Source: Flavobacterium gillisiae
Lineage (GTDB): Bacteria > Bacteroidota > Bacteroidia > Flavobacteriales > Flavobacteriaceae
Length of the DNA stretch: 64,000 nt
Assembly: GCF_900107635.1 (NCBI RefSeq)
Contig: NZ_FNRD01000001.1
Coordinates: 248,001-312,000, forward strand
Direction: 5' to 3'
Positions 26,469-32,972 of the stretch are shown piece after piece (position 1 is the stretch's first letter; every line of letters begins with the position of its first letter). The notes under the pieces were generated by a model that saw nothing but the letters and a program-made list of their open reading frames with translations, was not told the DNA's origin and ran no database searches. The position numbers were made by a program, and so were the translations under genes.

Positions 26469-27059
26469 TTACGATGCTTTGATCGATGTTTGCAATCCGT
26501 TCAAACGCAAGTACACGTAATGTTTGTCAGTTGTGTCATCCATTACTACTCCTGGAGCAAATTTCAATTGTAATGTGATTGACTTATCATCAACTAGGTA
26601 ACATAACGATTTCAATTGTGTGTATTGATCGTTCACGTTTTGTCCTGCTGCGATGTTATGCAAGTCTGCAACTGGCATTCTCAACACTTCTCTACCGTTT
26701 TGGTTGATGATGAACAACGCATTTAACAATGGCGCAGGTGCTGCAATGTTGTACTTTAACGACCCTTCTTTTCCAGTAGCTGCATCTTTGGCATAGCCAA
26801 TAGAAATTTGGTCAAGGACAAACGCTCTACCAGTTTGAAGAATGTTTTTGTCAAATGAGCAAATACCATCAATTCTGTTTGTGGTTGCATCGATTAAATC
26901 GATTGTACCACCGCCTGTGATTTGTTTCTTGATCTCAAGAACTTGCGGGTTTAAAGTCGTTTTTGCGGTTGCAATATCACTTTGCAATTGAGTGGACAAT
27001 TGTCCTGAAATTGCTCCTAAGAACAACAATACTGTGTGAAAAAATACTGAATTATACAT
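26469..27059 (-). CDS. candidate major capsid protein, 196 aa
   Basis: A hydrophobic N-terminus (about residues 4-20) is followed by mixed helix and many beta strands (GRAFVLDQISIGYAKDAATG, SITLQLKFAPGVVMDD, YVYLRLNGLQTSI). Reasons to suspect the major capsid protein: start-associated motif 8 nt upstream of the ATG, an own strong terminator, and a position at the head of the virion-type genes. It is short for a double jelly-roll (those are usually over 260 aa), so a single jelly-roll is possible. No homology is recognised. Confidence 0.5.
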   Translation of the reverse strand: MYNSVFFHTVLLFLGAISGQLSTQLQSDIATAKTTLNPQVLEIKKQITGGGTIDLIDATTNRIDGICSFDKNILQTGRAFVLDQISIGYAKDAATGKEGSLKYNIAAPAPLLNALFIINQNGREVLRMPVADLHNIAAGQNVNDQYTQLKSLCYLVDDKSITLQLKFAPGVVMDDTTDKHYVYLRLNGLQTSIKAS

Positions 27060-27125
27060 TTTAATTTGGTTTAATGGTTTTACTTTTTTTTAAAATTTAC
27101 TTTTGGAATTGAATTGAGTTTGTGG

Positions 27126-27578
27126 TTAAACTCCGGAGAATGAATTGCCTAAAAGCGGTTGATCGCTAGGTCTATCCCACATATCTGAACCTTCTCCTTG
27201 CCATGCAGCATTAAGCGCTGGTGTTGTGTTGTTTAACGACACCTCTTTATGTCCTACGATTGCATTAACGAATTTGTTTGATGTAGTATCAGCTGCTTTT
27301 ACTGGAATAGCTTCCGCTAAAGTGTCTGACAATTCATCATAGATTTGTTTTGTACCCATACCTATCAAAGCGTTTTGTCCTGCTTTGGCCATGGCTGTTG
27401 TTGGGGTAATAAAAGCGGCAGCGATGATACTTACACCTGCGATTGCCCATTTTTTGTAACCGTTGGTAGAATCAGGCATTACTGCTGAAATTCCGTCTCC
27501 AACCTTTGCTCCAATTACCAATGCTCCGGCTGTCGCGGCTACACCTATAATTGTTTTTGTGTTTGGTTTTTTTAACAT
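27126..27578 (-). CDS. Ala-rich membrane protein, 150 aa
   Basis: Two membrane segments, at about residues 8-30 (TIIGVAATAGALVIGAKVG) and 43-63 (WAIAGVSIIAAAFITPTTAM), then a soluble tail ending in PLLGNSFSGV. No family recognised. A virion membrane protein is likely from its place between the candidate capsid gene and the transglutaminase-like gene. Confidence 0.65.
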   Translation of the reverse strand: MLKKPNTKTIIGVAATAGALVIGAKVGDGISAVMPDSTNGYKKWAIAGVSIIAAAFITPTTAMAKAGQNALIGMGTKQIYDELSDTLAEAIPVKAADTTSNKFVNAIVGHKEVSLNNTTPALNAAWQGEGSDMWDRPSDQPLLGNSFSGV

Positions 27579-27630
27579 TTTAATTGTGGATTAGTGGTTT
27601 CTATTTTTCATGACTTCTAGTTTAATGCTA

Positions 27631-29280
27631 TTACATTAAGAGTTTTATCCCCGTTAGTATTGCACCGCCTATAGCTATAATAGGTAATGCTGAGGATGAT
27701 TTTTCTTTGGGTTCGGTGGTTGCTACTGGATTTCCATTTGCATCTACTACCGTGGTGGTTTGTGTTGGCGTTTGTGGCTTTACAGGGGCGGGCGGGGTTA
27801 CTCTAAAACTTTCAAAAGAAACCTGTGGGTTTGCCCATCCATAATTGTCTGACTTGTTAGGTAGTTTAATTACCCAATTAGCGCCTGATCTTTGTCCTTG
27901 TGATGTTAATTGAAAGTTTTGTGAAGTGAACTCCTCGTAGGTGTTTTTTCTTAACTCCTCAACTCCTTTTTGAACTAACGCCCAGCCTTTTCTTGTACAA
28001 CTAGCGTACTTGCTGTTTTGTCCATTAGCGGCATCGTTTAACATTGATTGCGTAGCAAATTGAAAACGATCTAAGTTTTCTGTCGTTGGCGATTTATAGA
28101 TACCTGACCAATCTCTAAGAAACGGTAGCCATATCAATAGATCCGCTTTGGCTTTTTGTTCGCTGTACGATGCTCCCCAACATGATAGATCAAAGCTATT
28201 TGCAAAAACGGCCCCGAATGTTTTTTCGATTGGAATAATTGACGTTAAAACGCTTAATCCAGCGCCAATAAAGTTGCCTGTAGCTAGATCAGTAGCTAAT
28301 CCACCAACTGATATTCCGCCAACTGAAAGATTGTTTAGTGCTGATGTTCCGGAACTCAAGGCTTGGCTTCCAAATGAAGATGTTGCAGTGGGTGCGTAAA
28401 CGTTTCCTGTAGGTAAGCTCCCGGCTGTTATTCCTCCGTAAGTGCTTCCTACGGCTGTCAAGCCTAAACCTGATTGCGAATACGCTTTTTTCAGTATTTC
28501 TCCCATGTTAGGATCAATACCGTTTTCGATATTCCATTTTACTAATGCCAACATTTTGTTAGTCACTTGCCTTGGAACTCCTTTTTTTTCTAACTCGTTA
28601 AGAAAAACATGAAAGTTATTTACCGTATTGGCCATAACTGAAGGCGCACCTAAACCAGTACTCCTGATTGGTGTTCCCTGACAAGCGCAACCTAATCCAC
28701 TTACGTATGGCGATGCTAAACCTTTGTGTTTCATATTGTAGTCGTATTTATTGGTAAAACTTACCTCTTTGTTATTGTGCGTTGTCGCATCAATTATGTA
28801 ATGACTTGATCCGTTAGGGATTACTACATAAACGTGTGACCATTCCCCTGGCATGATTCCCGCTTGTTGTACCATTCTAAAGGCGTGCGGGATTCTTAGA
28901 TTTTGCAAAATTGTACTCGCTAATATGGAGTAGGTTTTACAATCGAAACCTTTTTCTCTAAAGTGCCATGCAGCACTAGGAGAATAGAGGTTTTGTGTTT
29001 CTCCGTCTAACCTGTACTGAAAATGAGAATAAAGGAATTGGTAAATGTTGTTTACGGTTTCCTGTAATGATCTTCCTTTCAGTATTGGAGCAATTTTAGC
29101 CATTTGACTGGCGTATTTATTGGCCCATTCAGCCATGTACTTCAAAGTGTCATAAGTGTCGCTATTGTCGCTTTTATTGTCAAAATTGTGATCGATGCCT
29201 TTGTAAAGAGGAATAAGTGCGTTGTACTCTTTTCCATGCTTTAAAGGGCGATACAATATGCTGTCAATTGAACTACTCAT
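27631..29280 (-). CDS. transglutaminase-like cysteine protein with C-terminal membrane anchor
   Basis: 549 aa. Residues about 70-170 form a transglutaminase-like (papain-fold) domain with Cys114 in GFDCKTYSILASTIL, His149 in EWSHVYVVI and Asp164 in YIIDATTH, the expected catalytic triad. A second soluble part with Ser/Gly-rich linkers follows, then a Pro/Thr-rich stalk and a membrane segment at the very C-terminus (ALPIIAIGGAILTGIKLLM). It may process virion proteins or cut peptidoglycan peptides during entry. It is the first gene of the structural array, next to the repeat array upstream. Confidence 0.8.
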   Translation of the reverse strand: MSSSIDSILYRPLKHGKEYNALIPLYKGIDHNFDNKSDNSDTYDTLKYMAEWANKYASQMAKIAPILKGRSLQETVNNIYQFLYSHFQYRLDGETQNLYSPSAAWHFREKGFDCKTYSILASTILQNLRIPHAFRMVQQAGIMPGEWSHVYVVIPNGSSHYIIDATTHNNKEVSFTNKYDYNMKHKGLASPYVSGLGCACQGTPIRSTGLGAPSVMANTVNNFHVFLNELEKKGVPRQVTNKMLALVKWNIENGIDPNMGEILKKAYSQSGLGLTAVGSTYGGITAGSLPTGNVYAPTATSSFGSQALSSGTSALNNLSVGGISVGGLATDLATGNFIGAGLSVLTSIIPIEKTFGAVFANSFDLSCWGASYSEQKAKADLLIWLPFLRDWSGIYKSPTTENLDRFQFATQSMLNDAANGQNSKYASCTRKGWALVQKGVEELRKNTYEEFTSQNFQLTSQGQRSGANWVIKLPNKSDNYGWANPQVSFESFRVTPPAPVKPQTPTQTTTVVDANGNPVATTEPKEKSSSALPIIAIGGAILTGIKLLM

Positions 29281-29439
29281 GCTTTTCTTCTGTTTGTAAA
29301 TTGTGAGTAAAGCGGAAAGGCTTTTAGAATTTTGTATTTTTGATTTACTACACTCTCGAAACTACTTCCCGCATTAACTAACTCAAAATCAATTCCTATG
29401 AAATGAATTACAAAGATGGGAGGGATTGTTTTTTCGCTC
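29281..29439. other. intergenic region between divergent genes
   Basis: Between the 549-aa gene and the repeat array there is AT-rich sequence with no open frame worth reporting and no exact -7 box for the minus-strand gene. Confidence 0.5.
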
Positions 29440-29549
29440 GTTGGATTCGGTTGCTTGCGGTTGCTTTTGGCTGGATTCCGTGTCTTTTTGTTGGATTTTG
29501 TTGGTTTCGGTTGGATTCTGTCGCTTTTTGTTGGTTTTCGGGTTGGAAT
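29440..29549. repeat. G/T-rich array with 10-bp period
   Basis: Eleven consecutive decamers share the form GTTGGnTTyn; for example 29440, 29490 and 29510 start GTTGGATT, 29460 is GTTGCTTTTG and 29530 is GTTGGTTTTC. Longer units of 20 bp are visible at 29470, 29490, 29510 and 29530. The plus strand almost lacks A except in GGATT. The array fills the space between the divergent 549-aa and 70-aa genes. It could be an origin, a packaging signal or a multi-site regulator target. Confidence 0.8.
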
Positions 29550-29566
29550 AATTGAAAGGTTTTAGC

Positions 29567-29574
29567 TATTTTTG
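29567..29574 (+). promoter_or_regulatory. -7 box for the 70-aa gene
   Basis: TATTTTTG fits TAnnTTTG. Transcription would begin near 29580, so the start-associated motif at 29579-29589 would be the 5' end of the message. Confidence 0.5.
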
Positions 29575-29599
29575 ACTAACCATTAAACCAATCGTTCTT

Positions 29600-29812
29600 A
29601 TGTCAACAAAAACACTAATACAGCCAAAAAGAAAAGCGGAATTGCAAGAAATTTTAAAAGGTTTTGGACGCGAAACTGTAAAACAGGAAGTGATTAAAAT
29701 AATCATGAAGCTGCGTGATGTGCCGTTGAAGGAAGCTCAGAATATAAAAACAATTTTTCCTAACGAGGTAAAAGAAATTTTTAACCGTTTTGATTATGAA
29801 ATAGAAGCATAA
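29600..29812 (+). CDS. hypothetical small helical protein, 70 aa (plus strand)
   Basis: Not recognised. Mostly helical and basic at the N-terminus (LIQPKRKAELQEILKGFGRE), with no membrane segment. It is the only plus-strand gene in the middle of the element and has its own promoter box, start-associated motif and terminator. A regulatory role at the boundary of early and structural genes is plausible. Confidence 0.7.
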   Translation: MSTKTLIQPKRKAELQEILKGFGRETVKQEVIKIIMKLRDVPLKEAQNIKTIFPNEVKEIFNRFDYEIEA

Positions 29813-29843
29813 AAAAAACCACCCGGTTATGGGTGGTTTTTTT
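29811..29843 (+). terminator. bidirectional-looking terminator after the 70-aa gene
   Basis: Stem AAACCACCC / GGGTGGTTT, six-base loop, A tract before and T tract after. It also lies downstream of the minus-strand early genes. Confidence 0.85.
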
Positions 29844-29864
29844 AGGTTGATGAAGTAGTGGCCT

Positions 29865-30239
29865 TTAGGTTAATAAAGTGCCGTGTTTAATTACAAAATA
29901 TAGTTTTCCTTGTTCTGCTCCCCAAGCGGGATTACCTTCTCTTATTTCGATTCCTTTGTGTTCTAGTTTTAGGATTCTTTCACTATCGTTTGATTTTGGA
30001 TAGCCTAAAGTCATTATGTTGTTTTTTATTTTTATTTTATTCATAAAAACTAAGTTTTTAAAATTAAAATCAGAATTTATTATATAACCTTCCCAAAACA
30101 ATTTTGGTTGTTTTTCTCCAAAATAAGTTAATAATTTATTAGCCCAATAAGGCGTGATTTCTCTATAATCTTCGGTTTTTATTCCTGATTTTGTCATTTC
30201 AAACCATTCCTTTTTTAATGGTAAACGTAAGTCGTTCAT
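29865..30239 (-). CDS. ASCH/PUA-like domain protein, 124 aa
   Basis: LRLPLKKEWFEMTKSGIKTE at the N-terminus and DYREITPYW match the ASCH fold (PUA-like), small domains that usually bind RNA or act on modified nucleosides. The rest alternates strands and helices, ending in KLYFVIKHGTL. ASCH-like proteins are frequent in phages. The ATG overlaps the upstream stop by four bases. Confidence 0.72.
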   Translation of the reverse strand: MNDLRLPLKKEWFEMTKSGIKTEDYREITPYWANKLLTYFGEKQPKLFWEGYIINSDFNFKNLVFMNKIKIKNNIMTLGYPKSNDSERILKLEHKGIEIREGNPAWGAEQGKLYFVIKHGTLLT

Positions 30240-30466
30240 ATAGCTGTTTTTTTTAAATACAAAATACTTACTTTAGAAAATATCTGATCAAATTCATCTA
30301 CCATGCAAGTAAACCTATTAAAAAAGAAGTGTTTTTTTTCTTCTATAAAAAGTCCACTTATTATTTCGCCATCGTTCTCTGTTATGATCGCTTTAGCGTT
30401 GGTTTTTCTGTTTGTAATCAATAAAGTTTGATTTTCTATCAAATAGTAAAGGTCTTGGTTTTCCAT
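30236..30466 (-). CDS. hypothetical protein, 76 aa
   Basis: Not recognised. Soluble, beta-rich (LLITNRKTNAKAIITENDGE, KHFFFNRFTCMVDEF). Coupled on both sides: two bases after the 143-aa gene and overlapping the ASCH gene. Confidence 0.6.
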   Translation of the reverse strand: MENQDLYYLIENQTLLITNRKTNAKAIITENDGEIISGLFIEEKKHFFFNRFTCMVDEFDQIFSKVSILYLKKTAI

Positions 30467-30468
30467 GG

Positions 30469-30900
30469 TTAAATACCTAATTTGGTTTCTATTTCACTCA
30501 ATAAATTATCAATCAATAATTGATTTTCTATCACTACAATTTTAGAGAAACGAGTTAAAAAATCATTTGTAATTATATTGTATTGTATGTCTCCAAATAA
30601 CTTTCTTCTTTTTAGTTCATCTAAAACTTCTTTGTCTTCAAATTCGGTTATATCTTTTTCTTCAGGCTCGTCCGGGGCCTCTACAAGTTCATAGTAAAAC
30701 TCTGCGTGACTTTTAAAACAACTACTGCTAATGTTTTTAAGAATAGTATTTTCAAACAATCTTATGTTTGCATCATGTACGTTTCGTCTATCTAAATAGT
30801 TACGCCTGGTTTCATTTTCAATTTCCTTAATAGGTTCGTAGTTGTTCATTTCGTGTGAAGTTCCGTCTGCGAAGGTTACTGCTGTAATTTGTTTTTTCAT
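30469..30900 (-). CDS. hypothetical protein, 143 aa
   Basis: Not recognised. Acidic and helical in its middle (PDEPEEKDITEFEDKEVLDE), no signal or membrane segment. An exact start-associated motif lies 15 nt upstream of the ATG. Confidence 0.6.
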   Translation of the reverse strand: MKKQITAVTFADGTSHEMNNYEPIKEIENETRRNYLDRRNVHDANIRLFENTILKNISSSCFKSHAEFYYELVEAPDEPEEKDITEFEDKEVLDELKRRKLFGDIQYNIITNDFLTRFSKIVVIENQLLIDNLLSEIETKLGI

Positions 30901-30918
30901 AATGGAATTGATTTTGGT

Positions 30919-31131
30919 TTAATGGTGGTTCTCTAGTCGTTCTATTTTGTTTTGTTTGTACTGGATGATCCTTTTAAGGCGATCAATCTCTTTTTGTTGT
31001 TCTAAATAGTTGTCAAGTGCAAAAAAGAATATTTCAGGAACGGTTTTTATTTTTTCTTGTGCTGCAACCGCTTCCAGTTGTTTGCGTTGTGCGGGAGTGA
31101 AACCTCTTATATATGTACTGTTTTTTATCAT
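30919..31131 (-). CDS. ribbon-helix-helix-like DNA-binding candidate, 70 aa
   Basis: The N-terminal half reads like a short strand and two helices (STYIRGFTPAQRKQLEAVAA, VPEIFFFALDNYLEQ), as in CopG/Arc-type regulators; the C-terminal half is a leucine-zipper-like coil (IDRLKRIIQYKQNKIERLE). A partial motif (TTTTTTAATGGTG on the plus strand) lies about 20 nt upstream. Confidence 0.55.
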   Translation of the reverse strand: MIKNSTYIRGFTPAQRKQLEAVAAQEKIKTVPEIFFFALDNYLEQQKEIDRLKRIIQYKQNKIERLENHH

Positions 31132-31177
31132 TGTATGTTGAAATGTAGATTTTTTAATGGTGAAAGGTGGTTTTAGT

Positions 31178-31267
31178 TTACCACTTGGTTTCTCTAGGAC
31201 AATTTTTTGATGTCTTTATTATAGCGTCCAATAGTTGTGATAGCTTTTTTTTAATGATTTGGAACAT
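31178..31267 (-). CDS. possible micro-protein, 29 aa
   Basis: A frame beginning MFQIIKKKLSQLLDAIIKTS and ending CPRETKW starts 10 nt after an exact start-associated motif at 31278-31288. The spacing is what is seen at accepted genes. The peptide would be a basic amphipathic helix. Without comparison to relatives this stays uncertain. Confidence 0.35.
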   Translation of the reverse strand: MFQIIKKKLSQLLDAIIKTSKNCPRETKW

Positions 31268-31290
31268 TTGTGTGTTTGGTTTAATGGTGT

Positions 31291-31337
31291 TACGCTAGCG
31301 TGTCTCGTTAACGTGTTTTTTTGTATACGTTAACGTA
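31291..31337. repeat. cluster of three short palindromes
   Basis: ACGCTAGCGT (31292-31301), CGTTAACG (31306-31313) and TACGTTAACGTA (31326-31337) share the form ACGyTArCG. Related sites lie inside the 579-aa gene at 34623-34632 and 34636-34645 and at 34226-34233. Candidate binding sites for a replication or regulatory protein. Confidence 0.5.
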
Positions 31338-31350
31338 AACAGCGTGATTA

Positions 31351-31584
31351 TTACATGAATAAGTCTGTTTGTGTGATTTGTGGTGGTTGTTTTTGCGTGA
31401 TTTGATTGTGATACTCATAATGTTTATTCAAATAGGTAACGTGTTCCTCTGTTAGAAACTCTTTGTCCGGATAGTGGAAATCTAAAGTTCTTATTTTGCG
31501 AGTGGGTGTGTTATTCCTTTTTTCGTAAACGACTTTATTTTTTACAAAGAAACTTTTGTGGTTGGGTGATTTTTCTATTTTCAT
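31351..31584 (-). CDS. hypothetical protein, 77 aa
   Basis: The ATG at 31584 (MKIEKSPNHKSFFVKNKVVY) is preferred because it follows the upstream stop by one base; the longer frame would overlap that gene. Basic, soluble, ends QPPQITQTDLFM. Not recognised. Confidence 0.6.
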   Translation of the reverse strand: MKIEKSPNHKSFFVKNKVVYEKRNNTPTRKIRTLDFHYPDKEFLTEEHVTYLNKHYEYHNQITQKQPPQITQTDLFM

Positions 31585-31585
31585 T

Positions 31586-31885
31586 TTAGTTAATATCAAA
31601 TAAATAATAATAATTAGCGATGTCATACATTTTTTTATTCATGCTAAAAGTCCATGAATCTGAACCATCTGTGTTGAATTGTCTTATATACTCTTCGCCT
31701 TTTTCAATTATATATGGATTTTCTTTTTTTAGGTAAGTTGCAATTTGCCTGTAATGTGCAAATGAAACTTTTTGTCCTTTTGGTAAATAAAAACCTCCTT
31801 CAATCCAATCTTTTAGGAACTTTTCATAACCATCATCATGATGTCGTTTTCTTGCTTTTTGTACTGAATTATGTATGTTTCTCAT
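31586..31885 (-). CDS. hypothetical protein, 99 aa
   Basis: Not recognised. Helical and Tyr/Lys-rich (RKRHHDDGYEKFLKDWIEGG, FAHYRQIATYLKKENPYII). The ATG overlaps the upstream stop by one base. Confidence 0.6.
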   Translation of the reverse strand: MRNIHNSVQKARKRHHDDGYEKFLKDWIEGGFYLPKGQKVSFAHYRQIATYLKKENPYIIEKGEEYIRQFNTDGSDSWTFSMNKKMYDIANYYYLFDIN

Positions 31886-32235
31886 TACTGTGTTTTTTTA
31901 TCAATTAGTAAAAAAAGAGAATTGGCTAAACTGTAGTTGTGATGGTCTTTTGGTTCTAGTTGCTTCAAGCTGCAGCATAGGGTTCCTAAAATTGCCGCTT
32001 CATGGTATTTAAAGGAAATAGAATACTTTTTTTTATGGTCAAAAATGGTGGGTTTCCTGCTTATGCTGTCTGCTTTTGAGCTTATTTTGTCAAAACAGTC
32101 TAAGAGTAAACTATTTTCTATTTTTTTACTATGCGAAAGTCTTACAAATTCCCTTGGATGAATTACGGCTACTTCTTGTAGTTTTTTTTGTAAGTAAAGG
32201 ACTTGATCTGCTGTTATTTTTAGTTCTACTTTCAT
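31885..32235 (-). CDS. hypothetical protein, 116 aa
   Basis: Not recognised. Starts MKVELKITADQVLYLQKKLQ; predicted helical, soluble, with a Cys-pair CCSLKQLEPKDHHNYSLANS near the end. Part of a coupled early-gene run. Confidence 0.6.
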   Translation of the reverse strand: MKVELKITADQVLYLQKKLQEVAVIHPREFVRLSHSKKIENSLLLDCFDKISSKADSISRKPTIFDHKKKYSISFKYHEAAILGTLCCSLKQLEPKDHHNYSLANSLFLLIDKKTQ

Positions 32236-32237
32236 GG

Positions 32238-32468
32238 TTATGGGCGTTTTATTTCATGTATTAATGCTCCGTTTTCATAAAATTGATAGACAACAACTCT
32301 TTTAGCTGCTTCTTGACCGTTTACAAATCGGGTAAGCATTCCGTTCATGATAGTGTTGCTGTGTTTCTTGTTCTCTTGAATGGGGGAGTACCAAGTTATA
32401 TTTTTCTCATTTGGTGGCATTAACGCCACCATTTTGAGTTTAGAAGTTCCGGTTTGATAGAATGGCAT
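32238..32468 (-). CDS. hypothetical protein, 76 aa
   Basis: Not recognised. Small and beta-containing (KLKMVALMPPNEKNITWYSP, VVVYQFYENGALIHEI). Two-base gaps on both sides suggest translational coupling. Confidence 0.55.
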   Translation of the reverse strand: MPFYQTGTSKLKMVALMPPNEKNITWYSPIQENKKHSNTIMNGMLTRFVNGQEAAKRVVVYQFYENGALIHEIKRP

Positions 32469-32470
32469 GG

Positions 32471-32773
32471 CTAGGCTTTTTTTAGTTTTTTACGCACGAT
32501 TTTTGTCTCTGCTTGCAGTTGCTTGTAATCCAGTAAGGCCTGATTGCCTGTTCTAGCATAGATCACGGTATTGCCATTGTTAAATGCGAATGGTTTTAAT
32601 CCTTTTTCTTCTTGCTTTTTTATAAATTCTTTCTTGTCCTGGTTGTTTTTTGCTTTGATTTGGGCATTTTGCCATAACCTTTTTAGCATGGCCCATTCTA
32701 AGGCATAAAACAGAAAAGCGATGAACAGGATAGCGAAAAAATAAGCGATGTAAGTGATTAATTGTAAGTACAT
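32471..32773 (-). CDS. single-pass membrane protein, 100 aa
   Basis: An N-terminal membrane segment at about residues 5-27 (LITYIAYFFAILFIAFLFYA) is followed by a Lys-rich helical cytoplasmic tail. No family recognised. The start-associated motif begins one base before the ATG. Confidence 0.65.
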   Translation of the reverse strand: MYLQLITYIAYFFAILFIAFLFYALEWAMLKRLWQNAQIKAKNNQDKKEFIKKQEEKGLKPFAFNNGNTVIYARTGNQALLDYKQLQAETKIVRKKLKKA

Positions 32774-32799
32774 GGTTTAATGGTGTTTGTGGGTTATTA

Positions 32800-32970
32800 T
32801 TAATTTTTAGTTTCTTCCTGAAGTTCTGCTATACCGAGTAGAGCAAACATTATTGTAGCTCCTATTCTCGATCCTGTGTGCCAGTCTCCTGGGTTGATTT
32901 TCCATTCATAAAAAGAGAAAATTATAAAGACGAACACTAAAATTGTAAGGGCTTTGATGTATTTATTCAT
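32800..32970 (-). CDS. small membrane protein, 56 aa
   Basis: A short frame with an ATG at 32970, two bases after the replication-type gene stop. Two hydrophobic stretches: ALTILVFVFIIFSFYEW at about residues 6-22 and RIGATIMFALLGIAEL at about 35-50. No family recognised; coding is supported by tight spacing. Confidence 0.55.
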   Translation of the reverse strand: MNKYIKALTILVFVFIIFSFYEWKINPGDWHTGSRIGATIMFALLGIAELQEETKN

Positions 32971-32972
32971 GG

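Noticed and set aside
29440..29549. CRISPR array
   Set aside because: The units follow each other without spacers, are degenerate, and no cas gene is near.
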